This document shows positions 9,112 to 21,561 of a DNA stretch of 64,000 nucleotides, piece by piece. A program made the position numbers and the translations under genes. The notes beneath the pieces are model-generated. The model made no database searches. It saw only the letters and a list, made by a program, of their open reading frames with translations, and had not been told where the DNA came from. Within the stretch, counting starts at the first letter, position 1. Each line of letters begins with the position of its first letter. Source of the stretch: Escherichia ruysiae (GTDB lineage: Bacteria > Pseudomonadota > Gammaproteobacteria > Enterobacterales > Enterobacteriaceae); the NCBI RefSeq assembly GCF_031323975.1, contig NZ_JAVIWS010000001.1, positions 868,001 through 932,000 of the forward strand, read 5' to 3'.

Positions 9112-10359
9112 ATGAAAGACAGTTATAAATCCCGTTGGGTAATCGTAATCGTGGTGGTTATCGCCGCCATCGCCGCATTCTGGTTCTGGCAAGGCCGCAA
9201 TGAATCCCAGAGCGCAGCCCCAGGTGCGACGAAACAAGCACAGCAGCCGCCAGCGGGTGGTCGCCGTGGTATGCGTTCCGGCCCTTTAGCACCAGTACAG
9301 GCGGCAACCGCCATTGAACAGGCCGTTCCACGTTATCTCACCGGGCTTGGCACTATTACCGCCGCTAATACTGTTACGGTGCGCAGCCGCGTGGACGGTC
9401 AACTGATGGCGTTGCATTTCCAGGAAGGCCAGCAGGTCAAAGCAGGCGATTTACTGGCAGAGATTGACCCCAGCCAGTTCAAAGTCGCATTAGCACAAGC
9501 CCAGGGGCAACTGGCAAAAGATAAAGCCACACTTGCCAACGCGCGCCGTGATTTGGCGCGTTATCAACAACTGGCAAAAACCAATCTCGTTTCCCGTCAG
9601 GAACTGGACGCCCAACAGGCGCTGGTCAGTGAAACCGAAGGCACCATTAAAGCCGATGAAGCGAGCGTCGCCAGCGCACAACTGCAACTCGACTGGAGCC
9701 GGATTACTGCGCCAGTCGATGGTCGCGTTGGCCTGAAGCAGGTTGATGTCGGTAACCAAATCTCCAGTGGTGATACCAGCGGGATTGTGGTGATCACCCA
9801 GACGCATCCTATCGATTTGCTCTTCACCCTGCCGGAAAGCGATATCACCACCGTTGTGCAGGCACAAAAAGCCGGAAAACCGCTGGTTGTTGAAGCCTGG
9901 GATCGCACCAACTCGAAGAAGTTAAGTGAAGGCACGCTGTTAAGTCTCGATAACCAAATCGATGCCACTACTGGCACCATTAAAGTGAAAGCGCGCTTCA
10001 ATAATCAGGATGATGCGCTGTTTCCCAATCAGTTTGTTAACGCACGCATGTTAGTGGACACCGAACAAAACGCCGTGGTGATCCCCACCGCCGCCCTGCA
10101 AATGGGCAACGAAGGCCATTTTGTCTGGGCGCTGAATAGCGAAAACAAAGTCAGCAAACATCTGGTGACGCCGGGCATTCAGGACAGTCAGAAAGTGGTG
10201 ATCCGCGCGGGTATTTCCGCAGGCGATCGCGTAGTAACAGACGGCATTGATCGCCTGACTGAAGGAGCGAAAGTGGAAGTGGTGGAAGCCCAGAGCGCCA
10301 CCTCGCCGGAAGAGAAAGCCACCAGCCGTGAATACGCGAAAAAAGGAGTGCGCTCCTGA
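9112..10359 (+). CDS. mdtA: MdtA, periplasmic adaptor of the MdtABC efflux pump
   Basis: A 415-residue membrane-fusion protein linking the MdtBC transporter to TolC, exporting bile salts, novobiocin and other agents. An N-terminal membrane anchor spans about 9-29 ([17 protein letters not shown]), followed by a lipoyl/biotinyl-like domain, a coiled-coil hairpin (about 125-185) and beta-barrel domains. ATG 9112 (MKDSYKSRW) was preferred to the upstream ATG 9076 because it gives the family length and places the membrane anchor at the terminus. Its stop overlaps the mdtB start by one base. Confidence 0.96.
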   Translation: MKDSYKSRWVIVIVVVIAAIAAFWFWQGRNESQSAAPGATKQAQQPPAGGRRGMRSGPLAPVQAATAIEQAVPRYLTGLGTITAANTVTVRSRVDGQLMALHFQEGQQVKAGDLLAEIDPSQFKVALAQAQGQLAKDKATLANARRDLARYQQLAKTNLVSRQELDAQQALVSETEGTIKADEASVASAQLQLDWSRITAPVDGRVGLKQVDVGNQISSGDTSGIVVITQTHPIDLLFTLPESDITTVVQAQKAGKPLVVEAWDRTNSKKLSEGTLLSLDNQIDATTGTIKVKARFNNQDDALFPNQFVNARMLVDTEQNAVVIPTAALQMGNEGHFVWALNSENKVSKHLVTPGIQDSQKVVIRAGISAGDRVVTDGIDRLTEGAKVEVVEAQSATSPEEKATSREYAKKGVRS

Positions 10360-13300
10360 TGCAGGTGTTACCTCCGAGCAGCACAGGCGGCCCGTCGCGC
10401 CTGTTTATTATGCGCCCTGTCGCCACCACGCTGCTGATGGTGGCGATCTTACTCGCCGGGATTATCGGCTATCGCGCCCTGCCCGTTTCGGCGCTGCCGG
10501 AAGTGGACTACCCGACTATTCAGGTGGTCACGCTCTACCCCGGCGCCAGCCCGGATGTCATGACCTCTGCCGTTACCGCGCCGCTCGAACGCCAGTTTGG
10601 GCAAATGTCTGGCCTGAAACAGATGTCATCGCAGAGTTCCGGCGGCGCGTCAGTTATCACCTTGCAGTTCCAGCTAACATTACCGCTGGATGTCGCCGAG
10701 CAGGAAGTGCAGGCCGCGATTAACGCCGCCACTAACCTGTTGCCGAGCGACCTGCCTAACCCGCCGGTTTACAGCAAAGTGAACCCGGCAGATCCGCCAA
10801 TCATGACACTCGCTGTCACCTCAACCGCCATGCCGATGACGCAGGTGGAAGATATGGTGGAAACCCGCGTCGCGCAGAAAATCTCGCAGATTTCCGGCGT
10901 CGGGCTGGTGACGCTTTCCGGCGGTCAGCGTCCGGCTGTTCGTGTCAAACTTAACGCCCAGGCGATTGCCGCTCTTGGACTAACCAGCGAAACCGTGCGC
11001 ACCGCCATTACTGGCGCTAACGTTAACTCAGCCAAAGGTAGCCTCGACGGCCCTTCCCGCGCGGTCACGCTGTCGGCGAACGACCAGATGCAATCCGCAG
11101 AAGAGTATCGCCAGCTAATCATCGCCTACCAGAACGGCGCGCCGATTCGTCTGGGCGATGTCGCAACTGTAGAGCAAGGTGCAGAAAACAGCTGGCTCGG
11201 CGCGTGGGCGAACAAAGAACAGGCCATAGTGATGAATGTTCAGCGCCAGCCCGGTGCTAACATTATCTCTACCGCCGACAGCATCCGGCAGATGCTGCCA
11301 CAACTCACCGAAAGTTTGCCGAAATCGGTAAAAGTAACGGTGCTTTCCGATCGCACCACCAATATCCGCGCATCCGTCGATGATACTCAGTTTGAATTGA
11401 TGATGGCTATCGCGCTGGTAGTCATGATTATCTACCTGTTTTTGCGCAACATTCCGGCGACCATCATTCCCGGCGTTGCGGTGCCGCTGTCATTAATCGG
11501 CACCTTCGCAGTCATGGTGTTTCTCGATTTTTCGATCAACAACCTGACGCTGATGGCGTTAACTATCGCCACCGGATTCGTGGTCGATGACGCCATCGTG
11601 GTGATCGAGAACATTTCGCGCTATATCGAAAAAGGCGAAAAACCGCTGGCGGCGGCGCTCAAAGGCGCAGGTGAAATCGGTTTTACCATTATCTCGCTGA
11701 CCTTCTCGCTGATTGCAGTGCTGATCCCGCTACTGTTTATGGGCGATATCGTCGGGCGACTGTTCCGCGAGTTTGCCATTACCCTGGCGGTAGCAATTTT
11801 GATCTCAGCCGTGGTGTCGCTGACCCTGACGCCGATGATGTGCGCGCGGATGCTCAGCCAGGAGTCGCTGCGTAAACAAAACCGATTCTCCCGTGCCTCG
11901 GAGAAAATGTTCGACAGGATAATCGCCGCCTATGGTCGTGGACTGGCGAAAGTGCTGAATCATCCGTGGCTGACCTTAAGCGTGGCGCTCAGCACGCTGC
12001 TGCTTAGCGTACTGCTGTGGGTGTTCATTCCGAAAGGTTTCTTCCCGGTACAGGACAACGGCATTATTCAGGGCACCTTGCAGGCACCGCAATCCAGCTC
12101 CTTTGCCAATATGGCCCAGCGGCAACGCCAGGTCGCGGATGTGATTTTACAAGATCCGGCAGTGCAAAGCCTGACCTCATTTGTTGGCGTTGATGGCACT
12201 AACCCGTCGCTGAACAGTGCGCGTTTACAGATCAACCTCAAACCGTTGGATGAACGTGATGATCGGGTGCAAAAAGTCATCACCCGTCTGCAAACGGCGG
12301 TGGATAAAGTGCCGGGCGTCGATCTCTTCTTGCAACCAACGCAGGACCTGACCATCGATACTCAGGTCAGCCGCACCCAGTACCAGTTTACCTTGCAGGC
12401 CACGTCACTGGATGCGCTCAGTACCTGGGTGCCGCAGCTCATGGAAAAACTCCAGCAATTGCCACAGCTTTCTGATGTCTCCAGCGACTGGCAGGACAAA
12501 GGGCTGGTGGCGTATGTCAATGTTGATCGCGACAGCGCCAGCCGTCTGGGGATCAGCATGGCGGATGTCGATAACGCCCTGTACAACGCGTTTGGTCAGC
12601 GACTGATTTCCACTATTTATACTCAGGCTAACCAGTATCGCGTGGTGCTGGAACACAACACCGAAAATACCCCAGGCCTCGCGGCGCTGGATACCATTCG
12701 CCTGACCAGCAGCGACGGTGGCGTGGTGCCGTTAAGCTCAATTGCCAAAATTGAGCAGCGTTTTGCGCCACTTTCCATCAACCATCTGGATCAGTTCCCG
12801 GTAACGACCATCTCCTTTAACGTGCCGGATAACTATTCGCTGGGCGATGCGGTGCAGGCGATTATGGACACCGAAAAGACGCTGAATCTACCGGTGGATA
12901 TCACCACGCAGTTCCAGGGCAGCACCCTCGCCTTCCAGTCGGCGCTTGGCAGCACTGTCTGGCTGATTGTCGCGGCGGTGGTGGCGATGTATATCGTGCT
13001 CGGCATTCTGTACGAGAGCTTTATTCACCCGATCACCATTCTCTCGACGCTACCCACCGCAGGGGTCGGCGCGCTGCTGGCATTAATGATTGCCGGTAGC
13101 GAACTGGATGTGATTGCGATTATCGGCATTATTTTGCTGATCGGTATCGTGAAGAAGAACGCCATCATGATGATCGACTTCGCGCTGGCTGCTGAGCGTG
13201 AGCAAGGCATGTCGCCGCGCGATGCAATCTACCAGGCTTGTCTGTTGCGTTTTCGTCCGATCCTGATGACCACTCTGGCGGCACTGCTTGGCGCGCTGCC

Positions 13301-13481
13301 GCTGATGTTAAGTACCGGAGTCGGCGCGGAACTGCGCCGTCCGTTAGGCATCGGCATGGTCGGTGGTCTGGTTGTCAGCCAGGTGCTGACACTGTTTACC
13401 ACGCCGGTGATTTATCTGCTGTTCGACCGTCTGGCATTGTGGGCAAAAAGCCGCTTTGCCCGTCATGAAGAGGAGGCGTAA
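10359..13481 (+). CDS. mdtB: MdtB, RND efflux transporter subunit
   Basis: A 1,040-residue inner-membrane proton-driven resistance-nodulation-division transporter with 12 membrane helices and two large periplasmic loops. Proton-relay aspartates are in [15 protein letters not shown]. MdtB works as a heteromultimer with MdtC. Translationally coupled to mdtA by TGATG, and abutting mdtC. Confidence 0.97.
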   Translation: MQVLPPSSTGGPSRLFIMRPVATTLLMVAILLAGIIGYRALPVSALPEVDYPTIQVVTLYPGASPDVMTSAVTAPLERQFGQMSGLKQMSSQSSGGASVITLQFQLTLPLDVAEQEVQAAINAATNLLPSDLPNPPVYSKVNPADPPIMTLAVTSTAMPMTQVEDMVETRVAQKISQISGVGLVTLSGGQRPAVRVKLNAQAIAALGLTSETVRTAITGANVNSAKGSLDGPSRAVTLSANDQMQSAEEYRQLIIAYQNGAPIRLGDVATVEQGAENSWLGAWANKEQAIVMNVQRQPGANIISTADSIRQMLPQLTESLPKSVKVTVLSDRTTNIRASVDDTQFELMMAIALVVMIIYLFLRNIPATIIPGVAVPLSLIGTFAVMVFLDFSINNLTLMALTIATGFVVDDAIVVIENISRYIEKGEKPLAAALKGAGEIGFTIISLTFSLIAVLIPLLFMGDIVGRLFREFAITLAVAILISAVVSLTLTPMMCARMLSQESLRKQNRFSRASEKMFDRIIAAYGRGLAKVLNHPWLTLSVALSTLLLSVLLWVFIPKGFFPVQDNGIIQGTLQAPQSSSFANMAQRQRQVADVILQDPAVQSLTSFVGVDGTNPSLNSARLQINLKPLDERDDRVQKVITRLQTAVDKVPGVDLFLQPTQDLTIDTQVSRTQYQFTLQATSLDALSTWVPQLMEKLQQLPQLSDVSSDWQDKGLVAYVNVDRDSASRLGISMADVDNALYNAFGQRLISTIYTQANQYRVVLEHNTENTPGLAALDTIRLTSSDGGVVPLSSIAKIEQRFAPLSINHLDQFPVTTISFNVPDNYSLGDAVQAIMDTEKTLNLPVDITTQFQGSTLAFQSALGSTVWLIVAAVVAMYIVLGILYESFIHPITILSTLPTAGVGALLALMIAGSELDVIAIIGIILLIGIVKKNAIMMIDFALAAEREQGMSPRDAIYQACLLRFRPILMTTLAALLGALPLMLSTGVGAELRRPLGIGMVGGLVVSQVLTLFTTPVIYLLFDRLALWAKSRFARHEEEA

Positions 13482-16400
13482 GTGAAGTTTTTTGCCCTCT
13501 TCATTTACCGCCCGGTGGCGACGATTTTACTGTCGGTTGCCATTACCCTGTGCGGCATACTGGGCTTCCGTATGCTGCCGGTCGCCCCGCTGCCGCAGGT
13601 CGATTTTCCGGTGATTATGGTCAGCGCCTCGCTGCCCGGTGCGTCGCCAGAGACAATGGCGTCTTCCGTTGCCACGCCGCTGGAACGCTCGCTTGGGCGT
13701 ATTGCCGGGGTCAGTGAAATGACCTCCAGCAGTTCGCTCGGCAGCACGCGCATTATTTTGCAGTTTGATTTTGACCGGGATATCAACGGCGCGGCGCGCG
13801 ATGTGCAGGCGGCGATCAACGCCGCACAAAGTTTGCTGCCCAGCGGGATGCCCAGCCGCCCGACCTATCGCAAAGCAAACCCGTCGGATGCGCCAATTAT
13901 GATCCTGACGCTGACGTCCGATACTTATTCCCAGGGTGAACTGTACGATTTCGCCTCGACGCAGCTGGCTCCGACGATTGCGCAAATCGACGGCGTCGGT
14001 GATGTCGATGTCGGCGGCAGTTCGCTGCCCGCCGTGCGCGTCGGGCTGAATCCGCAGGCGCTGTTTAATCAGGGCGTATCGCTGGACGATGTGCGCACCG
14101 CCATCAGCAATGCCAACGTGCGTAAACCGCAGGGGGCGCTGGAAGATGGTACTCACCGCTGGCAGATCCAGACCAACGATGAACTGAAAACCGCCGCTGA
14201 ATATCAGCCGCTGATTATTCATTACAACAACGGCGGCGTGGTTCGTCTGGGCGATGTGGCGACGGTGACCGACTCTGTACAAGATGTGCGCAACGCCGGG
14301 ATGACCAACGCCAAACCGGCTATTTTGCTGATGATCCGCAAGCTGCCGGAAGCCAATATTATCCAGACGGTTGACAGCATCCGGGCAAAATTACCGGAGT
14401 TGCAGGAGACCATTCCGGCGGCGATTGATCTGCAAATTGCCCAGGATCGCTCCCCTACCATTCGCGCCTCGCTGGAAGAAGTCGAGCAAACGCTGATTAT
14501 CTCGGTGGCACTGGTGATTCTGGTGGTCTTTTTGTTCCTGCGCTCAGGTCGCGCCACCATTATTCCCGCCGTTGCGGTGCCCGTTTCGCTGATTGGTACG
14601 TTTGCGGCGATGTATCTGTGCGGATTCAGTCTCAATAACCTGTCGCTGATGGCGCTCACCATCGCCACAGGCTTTGTCGTGGATGACGCCATCGTGGTGC
14701 TGGAAAACATTGCCCGTCATCTGGAAGCGGGGATGAAACCGCTACAGGCCGCGCTGCAAGGTACTCGCGAAGTCGGCTTTACGGTGCTGTCGATGAGTCT
14801 GTCACTGGTGGCGGTGTTCCTGCCGCTGCTGTTGATGGGCGGATTGCCGGGCCGACTGTTACGCGAGTTTGCCGTGACGCTTTCTGTCGCCATTGGTATT
14901 TCGTTGCTGGTTTCTCTGACATTAACGCCGATGATGTGCGGCTGGATGCTGAAAGCCAGCAAGCCGCGTGAACAAACACGGTTACGTGGTTTTGGCCGGA
15001 TGCTGGTTGCCCTGCAACAAGGCTACGGTAAGTCGCTGAAATGGGTACTCAATCACACCCGTCTGGTGGGCGTGGTGCTGCTTGGCACCATTGCGCTCAA
15101 TATCTGGCTGTATATCTCGATCCCGAAAACCTTCTTCCCGGAGCAGGACACCGGCGTGCTGATGGGCGGGATACAGGCGGATCAGAGCATTTCGTTTCAG
15201 GCAATGCGCGGTAAGTTGCAGGATTTCATGAAAATTATCCGTGACGATCCGGCAGTGGATAATGTCACCGGATTTACCGGCGGTTCGCGAGTGAACAGCG
15301 GGATGATGTTTATCACCCTCAAGCCACGCGCCGAACGCAGCGAAACGGCGCAGCAAATTATCGACCGTCTGCGCGTAAAACTGGCGAAAGAACCGGGGGC
15401 GAATCTGTTCCTGATGGCAGTGCAGGATATTCGCGTTGGTGGGCGTCAGTCGAACGCCAGCTACCAGTACACGTTGTTATCCGACGACCTGGCGGCGCTG
15501 CGCGAATGGGAGCCGAAAATCCGCAAAAAACTGGCAACGTTGCCGGAACTGGCGGACGTTAACTCCGACCAGCAGGATAACGGCGCGGAGATGAACCTGG
15601 TTTACGATCGCGACACGATGGCGCGGCTGGGGATCGATGTGCAGGCCGCCAACAGCCTGCTGAATAACGCCTTTGGTCAGCGGCAAATCTCGACCATTTA
15701 CCAGCCAATGAACCAGTATAAAGTGGTGATGGAAGTGGATCCGCGCTATACCCAGGACATCAGCGCGCTGGAAAAAATGTTCGTCATTAATAACGAAGGC
15801 AAAGCGATCCCGTTGTCGTATTTCGCCAAATGGCAACCGGCAAACGCGCCGCTGTCGGTGAATCATCAGGGATTATCGGCGGCCTCGACCATCTCGTTCA
15901 ACCTGCCGACCGGGAAATCGCTTTCGGACGCCAGTGCGGCAATCGATCGTGCGATGACGCAGCTTGGCGTGCCTTCGACGGTGCGCGGCAGTTTTGCCGG
16001 AACGGCGCAGGTGTTCCAGGAGACAATGAACTCGCAGGTGATCCTGATTATCGCGGCGATCGCCACGGTGTATATCGTGCTGGGTATCCTTTACGAGAGT
16101 TACGTACATCCGTTGACGATTCTCTCCACCCTACCCTCGGCGGGCGTTGGGGCGCTGCTGGCGCTGGAGCTGTTCAATGCCCCGTTCAGCCTAATCGCCC
16201 TGATAGGGATCATGTTATTAATCGGCATTGTGAAGAAAAACGCCATCATGATGGTCGATTTTGCGCTCGAAGCTCAAAGGAATGGAAATCTGACGCCGCA
16301 GGAAGCCATTTTCCAGGCCTGTCTGCTGCGTTTTCGTCCGATTATGATGACTACCCTGGCGGCGCTGTTTGGTGCGCTGCCGCTGGTGTTATCTGGCGGC

Positions 16401-16559
16401 GACGGCTCGGAACTGCGTCAACCATTAGGGATCACCATTGTCGGCGGTCTGGTAATGAGTCAGCTCCTGACGCTGTATACCACGCCGGTGGTGTATCTTT
16501 TTTTCGACCGTCTGCGGCTGCGTTTTTCGCGAAAATCTAAAGAAACGGTAACCGAGTAA
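13482..16559 (+). CDS. mdtC: MdtC, RND efflux transporter subunit
   Basis: A 1,025-residue RND transporter paralogous to MdtB, with the same 12-helix layout and the proton-relay motif [15 protein letters not shown]. It starts with GTG directly after the mdtB stop, with GAGGAGG just upstream inside mdtB. In the MdtB2C trimer MdtC is thought to be the drug-binding subunit and MdtB the main proton carrier (literature). Confidence 0.97.
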   Translation: MKFFALFIYRPVATILLSVAITLCGILGFRMLPVAPLPQVDFPVIMVSASLPGASPETMASSVATPLERSLGRIAGVSEMTSSSSLGSTRIILQFDFDRDINGAARDVQAAINAAQSLLPSGMPSRPTYRKANPSDAPIMILTLTSDTYSQGELYDFASTQLAPTIAQIDGVGDVDVGGSSLPAVRVGLNPQALFNQGVSLDDVRTAISNANVRKPQGALEDGTHRWQIQTNDELKTAAEYQPLIIHYNNGGVVRLGDVATVTDSVQDVRNAGMTNAKPAILLMIRKLPEANIIQTVDSIRAKLPELQETIPAAIDLQIAQDRSPTIRASLEEVEQTLIISVALVILVVFLFLRSGRATIIPAVAVPVSLIGTFAAMYLCGFSLNNLSLMALTIATGFVVDDAIVVLENIARHLEAGMKPLQAALQGTREVGFTVLSMSLSLVAVFLPLLLMGGLPGRLLREFAVTLSVAIGISLLVSLTLTPMMCGWMLKASKPREQTRLRGFGRMLVALQQGYGKSLKWVLNHTRLVGVVLLGTIALNIWLYISIPKTFFPEQDTGVLMGGIQADQSISFQAMRGKLQDFMKIIRDDPAVDNVTGFTGGSRVNSGMMFITLKPRAERSETAQQIIDRLRVKLAKEPGANLFLMAVQDIRVGGRQSNASYQYTLLSDDLAALREWEPKIRKKLATLPELADVNSDQQDNGAEMNLVYDRDTMARLGIDVQAANSLLNNAFGQRQISTIYQPMNQYKVVMEVDPRYTQDISALEKMFVINNEGKAIPLSYFAKWQPANAPLSVNHQGLSAASTISFNLPTGKSLSDASAAIDRAMTQLGVPSTVRGSFAGTAQVFQETMNSQVILIIAAIATVYIVLGILYESYVHPLTILSTLPSAGVGALLALELFNAPFSLIALIGIMLLIGIVKKNAIMMVDFALEAQRNGNLTPQEAIFQACLLRFRPIMMTTLAALFGALPLVLSGGDGSELRQPLGITIVGGLVMSQLLTLYTTPVVYLFFDRLRLRFSRKSKETVTE

Positions 16560-17975
16560 ATGACAGATCTTCCTGACAGCACCCGCTGGCAATTGTGGAT
16601 TGTGGCTTTCGGCTTCTTTATGCAGTCGCTGGACACCACCATCGTCAACACCGCCCTTCCCTCAATGGCGCAAAGCCTGGGGGAAAGCCCGCTGCATATG
16701 CACATGGTCATTGTCTCTTATGTGCTGACCGTGGCGGTGATGCTGCCTGCCAGCGGCTGGCTGGCGGACAAAGTCGGCGTGCGCAATATTTTCTTTACCG
16801 CTATCGTGCTGTTTACCCTCGGTTCGCTGTTTTGCGCGCTTTCCGGCACCCTTAATGAACTGTTGCTGGCACGTGCGTTACAGGGCGTAGGCGGTGCGAT
16901 GATGGTGCCGGTCGGCAGGCTAACGGTGATGAAAATTGTTCCGCGCGAGCAATATATGGCGGCGATGACCTTTGTCACGCTGCCCGGTCAGGTCGGCCCG
17001 CTGCTCGGTCCGGCGCTTGGCGGTCTGCTGGTGGAGTACGCGTCGTGGCACTGGATCTTTTTGATCAACATTCCGGTGGGGATTATCGGTGCGATCGCCA
17101 CGCTAATGTTAATGCCAAACTACACCATGCAGACGCGGCGCTTCGATCTCTCCGGCTTTCTGTTGCTGGCGGTTGGCATGGCAGTGTTAACGCTGGCGCT
17201 GGATGGCAGTAAAGGCACAGGACTTTCGCCGCTGGCGATTGTCGGCCTGGTGGCGGTTGGCGTAGTGGCACTGGTGCTTTATCTGCTGCACGCCAGAAAT
17301 AACAACCGCGCCCTTTTCAGTCTGAAACTGTTCCACACCCGCACCTTTTCGCTGGGTCTGGCGGGAAGTTTTGCCGGACGTATTGGCAGCGGTATGTTGC
17401 CCTTTATGACGCCGGTTTTCCTGCAAATCGGCCTCGGTTTTTCGCCGTTCCATGCCGGACTGATGATGATCCCCATGGTGCTCGGCAGCATGGGAATGAA
17501 ACGTATTGTGGTGCAGGTGGTTAACCGCTTTGGTTATCGTCGGGTGCTGGTGGCAACCACGCTGGGTCTGTCGCTGGTCACATTGCTGTTTATGGCCACC
17601 GCGATGCTTGGCTGGTACTACGTTTTGCCATTCGTTCTGTTTTTACAAGGAATGGTCAACTCAACGCGTTTCTCCTCCATGAACACCCTGACGCTGAAAG
17701 ATCTACCAGACAATCTGGCGAGCAGCGGCAACAGCCTGCTGTCGATGATTATGCAATTGTCGATGAGTATCGGTGTGACCATCGCCGGGCTGCTGCTGGG
17801 TCTTTTTGGCTCCCAACATGTCAGCGTTGACAGCGGCACCACACAAACCGTCTTTATGTACACCTGGCTTAGCATGGCGTTTCTCATCGCCCTTCCGGCG
17901 TTCATCTTTGCCAGAGTTCCGAACGATACGCATCAAAACGTGGCTATTTCGCGGAGAAAAAGGAGCGCGCAATGA
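16560..17975 (+). CDS. mdtD: MdtD (IceT), MFS transporter
   Basis: A 471-residue, 14-helix major facilitator of the DHA2 drug/proton antiporter type, with motif A-like [11 protein letters not shown] and an early D-T-T motif ([12 protein letters not shown]). It is not needed for MdtABC multidrug efflux; citrate/iron export has been proposed. It begins immediately after mdtC (TAAATG) and overlaps baeS by ATGA. Confidence 0.95.
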   Translation: MTDLPDSTRWQLWIVAFGFFMQSLDTTIVNTALPSMAQSLGESPLHMHMVIVSYVLTVAVMLPASGWLADKVGVRNIFFTAIVLFTLGSLFCALSGTLNELLLARALQGVGGAMMVPVGRLTVMKIVPREQYMAAMTFVTLPGQVGPLLGPALGGLLVEYASWHWIFLINIPVGIIGAIATLMLMPNYTMQTRRFDLSGFLLLAVGMAVLTLALDGSKGTGLSPLAIVGLVAVGVVALVLYLLHARNNNRALFSLKLFHTRTFSLGLAGSFAGRIGSGMLPFMTPVFLQIGLGFSPFHAGLMMIPMVLGSMGMKRIVVQVVNRFGYRRVLVATTLGLSLVTLLFMATAMLGWYYVLPFVLFLQGMVNSTRFSSMNTLTLKDLPDNLASSGNSLLSMIMQLSMSIGVTIAGLLLGLFGSQHVSVDSGTTQTVFMYTWLSMAFLIALPAFIFARVPNDTHQNVAISRRKRSAQ

Positions 17976-19375
17976 AGTTCTGGCGACCCGGCATTACCGG
18001 CAAACTGTTTCTGGCGATCTTCGCCACCTGCATTGTATTATTGATAACGATGCACTGGGCGGTACGTATCAGTTTTGAGCGCGGCTTTATCGATTACATT
18101 AAGCATGGTAATGAACAGCGACTGCAAATGCTCGGAGATGCACTTGGCGAGCAATACGCCCAGCACGGTAACTGGCGCTTTCTGCGTAATAACGATCGTT
18201 TTGTATTTCAGATACTGCGCTCATTTGAACATGATAATAATGAAGACAAACCGGGTCCCGGTATGCCGCCACACGGCTGGCGTACTCAGTTCTGGGTGGT
18301 CGATCAAAACAACAAAGTGCTGGTTGGCCCACGCTCTCCCATTCCACCGGACGGTACAAGGCGCCCTATTCTGGTCAATGGTGTTGAAGTTGGCGCGGTG
18401 ATCGCCTCACCCGTTGAACGGTTAACCCGCAATACCGATATCAATTTCGATAAACAACAGCGGCAAACCAGTTGGCTGATTGTCGCTTTATCTACCTTAC
18501 TGGCGGCGCTGGCGACATTCCCACTGGCGCGCGGTTTGCTCGCTCCAGTGAAACGGCTGGTGGATGGCACGCACAAACTGGCGGCGGGCGATTTCACAAC
18601 CCGCGTGACGCCCACCAGTGAAGATGAACTGGGCAAACTGGCACAAGACTTCAACCAGCTCGCCAGCACGCTGGAGAAAAACCAACAGATGCGCCGCGAT
18701 TTTATGGCTGATATCTCTCACGAACTGCGCACGCCTTTAGCAGTACTGCGCGGAGAACTGGAAGCTATTCAGGATGGCGTGCGTAAGTTCACACCGGAGA
18801 CAGTGGCTTCTTTACAGGCGGAGGTCGGTACACTGACCAAACTGGTGGATGACCTGCATCAACTGTCGATGTCAGATGAAGGTGCTCTCGCCTATCAAAA
18901 AGCGCCTGTGGATCTGATCCCGCTGCTGGAAGTGGCAGGCGGCGCTTTTCGTGAACGTTTCGCCAGCCGTGGCCTGAAGCTGCAATTTTCCCTACCGGAT
19001 AGCATTACCGTATTTGGCGATCGCGACCGTTTAATGCAGTTATTCAATAACTTACTGGAAAACAGTCTACGTTACACCGACAGCGGCGGCAGCCTGCAAA
19101 TCTCCGCCGAGCAGCGCGACAAAACGGTGCGCCTGACCTTTGCCGACAGTGCGCCGGGCGTCAGCGACGAACAACTGCAAAAATTGTTTGAGCGTTTTTA
19201 CCGCACCGAAGGTTCCCGCAACCGTGCCAGCGGCGGTTCCGGGCTGGGACTGGCGATTTGCCTTAACATTGTTGAAGCGCACAGTGGTCGCATTGTTGCC
19301 ACTCATTCGCCTTTTGGCGGGGTAAGCATTACAGTAGAGTTACCGCTGGAACGGGATTTACAGAGAGAAGTATGA
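17972..19375 (+). CDS. baeS: BaeS, envelope-stress sensor histidine kinase
   Basis: A 467-residue membrane sensor kinase: first membrane helix about 10-32, periplasmic sensor to about 165, second helix 168-185, HAMP 187-240, phospho-accepting H250 in [10 protein letters not shown], and an ATPase domain with N box ([10 protein letters not shown]), D box and GSGLGLAI. It senses envelope damage from indole, flavonoids and metals and phosphorylates BaeR. It overlaps both mdtD and baeR by four bases. Confidence 0.97.
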   Translation: MKFWRPGITGKLFLAIFATCIVLLITMHWAVRISFERGFIDYIKHGNEQRLQMLGDALGEQYAQHGNWRFLRNNDRFVFQILRSFEHDNNEDKPGPGMPPHGWRTQFWVVDQNNKVLVGPRSPIPPDGTRRPILVNGVEVGAVIASPVERLTRNTDINFDKQQRQTSWLIVALSTLLAALATFPLARGLLAPVKRLVDGTHKLAAGDFTTRVTPTSEDELGKLAQDFNQLASTLEKNQQMRRDFMADISHELRTPLAVLRGELEAIQDGVRKFTPETVASLQAEVGTLTKLVDDLHQLSMSDEGALAYQKAPVDLIPLLEVAGGAFRERFASRGLKLQFSLPDSITVFGDRDRLMQLFNNLLENSLRYTDSGGSLQISAEQRDKTVRLTFADSAPGVSDEQLQKLFERFYRTEGSRNRASGGSGLGLAICLNIVEAHSGRIVATHSPFGGVSITVELPLERDLQREV

Positions 19376-20094
19376 CCGAGTTACCAATCGACGAAAACAC
19401 ACCGCGTATTTTGATCGTGGAAGATGAACCGAAGCTGGGGCAGTTGCTCATTGATTATCTGCGTGCTGCGAGCTATGCGCCGACCCTTATCAGTCACGGT
19501 GATCAGGTACTGCCGTATGTGCGGCAGACCCCACCGGATCTGATCCTGTTGGATCTGATGCTACCAGGCACTGATGGTCTGACACTTTGCCGGGAAATTC
19601 GTCGTTTTTCCGATGTCCCCATCGTGATGGTTACGGCAAAAATCGAAGAAATCGACCGTTTGCTGGGGCTGGAGATTGGCGCCGATGACTACATCTGCAA
19701 ACCGTACAGCCCACGGGAAGTGGTGGCGCGTGTTAAGACCATTTTGCGCCGCTGCAAACCGCAGCGCGAGTTGCAGCAACAGGATGCCGAAAGCCCGTTG
19801 ATTATCGACGAAGGTCGTTTTCAGGCTTCATGGCGTGGCAAAATGCTTGATCTGACGCCTGCAGAATTTCGTCTTTTGAAAACCCTCTCCCATGAACCGG
19901 GAAAAGTATTCTCCCGCGAGCAATTACTCAATCATCTTTATGACGATTACCGCGTGGTAACCGACCGCACCATCGACAGCCACATTAAAAACCTGCGCCG
20001 TAAACTGGAGTCGCTGGACGAAGAGCAGTCATTTATCCGTGCCGTTTACGGTGTCGGTTACCGCTGGGAAGCTGACGCCTGTCGTATCGTTTAA
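19372..20094 (+). CDS. baeR: BaeR, OmpR-family response regulator
   Basis: A 240-residue regulator. The receiver domain has the acidic pair in VEDEP, phospho-site D61 ([10 protein letters not shown]) and K in the conserved switch; the C-terminal winged helix (about 135-235) carries LTPAEFRLL and [15 protein letters not shown]. It activates its own operon through the box at 9041 and also spy and acrD. The 227 bp to yegP hold only a weak hairpin (GCCCTGGCGAGGGC at about 20104) that might be its terminator. Confidence 0.97.
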   Translation: MTELPIDENTPRILIVEDEPKLGQLLIDYLRAASYAPTLISHGDQVLPYVRQTPPDLILLDLMLPGTDGLTLCREIRRFSDVPIVMVTAKIEEIDRLLGLEIGADDYICKPYSPREVVARVKTILRRCKPQRELQQQDAESPLIIDEGRFQASWRGKMLDLTPAEFRLLKTLSHEPGKVFSREQLLNHLYDDYRVVTDRTIDSHIKNLRRKLESLDEEQSFIRAVYGVGYRWEADACRIV

Positions 20095-20321
20095 TGTATC
20101 GTTGCCCTGGCGAGGGCAAAATTTCCTGTTTATTAACCCGTCATGCCCCTCTCTGAAAGGAGAGGGATAACACCGTATCCGCATTCAGATTCCTGCATAT
20201 TTATCAGTAATCTCCCCCACCCTTTAGAGGGTATTCCCCTGATTGGCAGTCAACTGAATATCACCCATACTTAAATCGTTACATACTGTTTTCGATACGC
20301 AATTTCAATCAAGGAGTCATT

Positions 20322-20654
20322 ATGGCTGGTTGGTTTGAACTCAATAAGAGCAGTGAAAATCAGTTCCGGTTTGTGCTAAAAGCGGGCAATGGCGAGATCA
20401 TTCTCACCAGCGAACTGTATACCTCAAAAGCCGCTGCGGAAAAGGGCATTGCCTCGGTGCAAAGCAACAGCCCGCAGGACGAACGCTATGAGAAAAAAAC
20501 AGCGAGCAACGGCAAATTTTATTTCAATCTGAAAGCTGGCAATCATCAGATAATCGGTTCCAGCCAGATGTATGCCACCGCTCAATCACGCGAAGTCGGA
20601 ATTGCTTCTGTAAAAACCAATGGCGCAAGTCAGAAGGTGAAAGACAATACTTAA
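20322..20654 (+). CDS. yegP: YegP, DUF1508 tandem-repeat protein
   Basis: A 110-residue protein made of two copies of the DUF1508 (UPF0339) domain, at about 5-50 and 58-105; each reads F-F-L-K-A-G-N-x-x-I-I-x-S then Y-x-x-x-x-x-x-x-x-G-I-x-S-V. A good AAGGAG ribosome site precedes ATG 20322. The molecular role is unknown. A strong hairpin terminator follows. Confidence 0.93.
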   Translation: MAGWFELNKSSENQFRFVLKAGNGEIILTSELYTSKAAAEKGIASVQSNSPQDERYEKKTASNGKFYFNLKAGNHQIIGSSQMYATAQSREVGIASVKTNGASQKVKDNT

Positions 20655-20660
20655 TAGTTA

Positions 20661-20694
20661 AGCCGGGCGCGGATAACGCGTCCGGCTTTATTTC
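20661..20694 (+). terminator. Rho-independent terminator after yegP
   Basis: The stem AGCCGGGCGCG / CGCGTCCGGCT is followed by TTTATTTCT, seven bases past the yegP stop. Confidence 0.75.
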
Positions 20695-20909
20695 TAATAA
20701 ACACTTATTTATTGATGATTAAGATTAATCTGCGCCATTAAAATAGTAGGCACAGGCAAGCACTCATTCTCCTCTCTTTGTTTAACACTCCCCATCCTTA
20801 TCCTCCTGAACATGTTCATATAGCAAAATATCTTCTAATACTTTTCGTGGCGCTATCCGGTTTATGACATACACTGACGTAAGATTTTTACTTACAAGAG
20901 AGCATAAAC

Positions 20910-21161
20910 ATGGCCAGAACGATGACAGTTGATCTCGGCGATGAGTTGCGTGAATTTATCGAGTCCTTAATTGAATCCGGCGACTATCGCACCCAAAGCG
21001 AAGTGATCCGTGAGTCACTGCGCTTACTTCGAGAAAAACAAGCAGAGTCTCGCCTGCAAGCGTTACGTGACATGCTTGCAGGAGGGTTGAATAGTGGTGA
21101 AGCTCAGCCGTGGGAAAAGGATGCGTTTTTACGGAAGGTGAAAGCAGGGATAAAGAAATAA
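20910..21161 (+). CDS. ParD-type ribbon-helix-helix antitoxin
   Basis: An 83-residue protein with an N-terminal RHH DNA-binding fold (MARTMTVDLGDELREFI, then YRTQSEVIRESLRLLRE) and a C-terminal toxin-binding tail, as in CC2985/ParD antitoxins. A GAGAG ribosome site precedes ATG. The partner downstream is a broken ParE, so this antitoxin is now solitary. I do not recall it in K-12 between yegP and yegQ. It may still autorepress its promoter. Confidence 0.82.
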   Translation: MARTMTVDLGDELREFIESLIESGDYRTQSEVIRESLRLLREKQAESRLQALRDMLAGGLNSGEAQPWEKDAFLRKVKAGIKK

Positions 21162-21162
21162 T

Positions 21163-21459
21163 GTGCGTATTATTAAGCTCATGCCAAAAGCCAACGAGGA
21201 TTGAGAAGGCATCTGGTATTACAGTTATCACCATTTCGGCGAACCACAAGCCGACAAATATGTTGAACATCTTTCAGACGTTCTCCAGATTCTGAGTAAC
21301 AATAATATTGGTACTCCCAGACCTGAATTAGGCGAAGGCATTTTTGTTCTTCCTTTTGAACACCACGTTATTTATTTCCTGTAATCACCAAGGGAAATTA
21401 TCGTCACTCGTATCCTTAACCAAAACCAGGACGCTACCAGACATTTACACTGGAGCTAA
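21163..21459 (+). pseudogene. Decayed ParE/RelE-type toxin
   Basis: Beginning with GTG two bases past the parD stop, one frame reads VRIIKLMPKANED*EGIWYY, then YSYHHFGEPQADKY, GTPRPELGEGIFVLPFEHHV, IYFL*SPREIIVTRIL and HLHWS*. That is a full-length ParE (98 codons) with two in-frame stops, TGA at 21202 and TAA at 21382, and no frameshift. The P-R-P-E-L-G and R-I-L-x-x-x-x-D signatures of the family are present. The toxin is therefore inactivated by point mutations. Confidence 0.8.
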
Positions 21460-21561
21460 ACCCGCCGATTGCGCTACAATGCCCGCCCTTAAAGTGGGGA
21501 CACTCCCCTAACCGCTTCATCAGGTGAAGCGGTTCTGACCTGTCATCAGAACGAGAGAATT

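Noticed and set aside
21161..21295. Frame starting ATG that overlaps the parD stop
   Set aside because: It gives a peptide without family likeness; the neighbouring frame shows clear ParE sequence with two stops.
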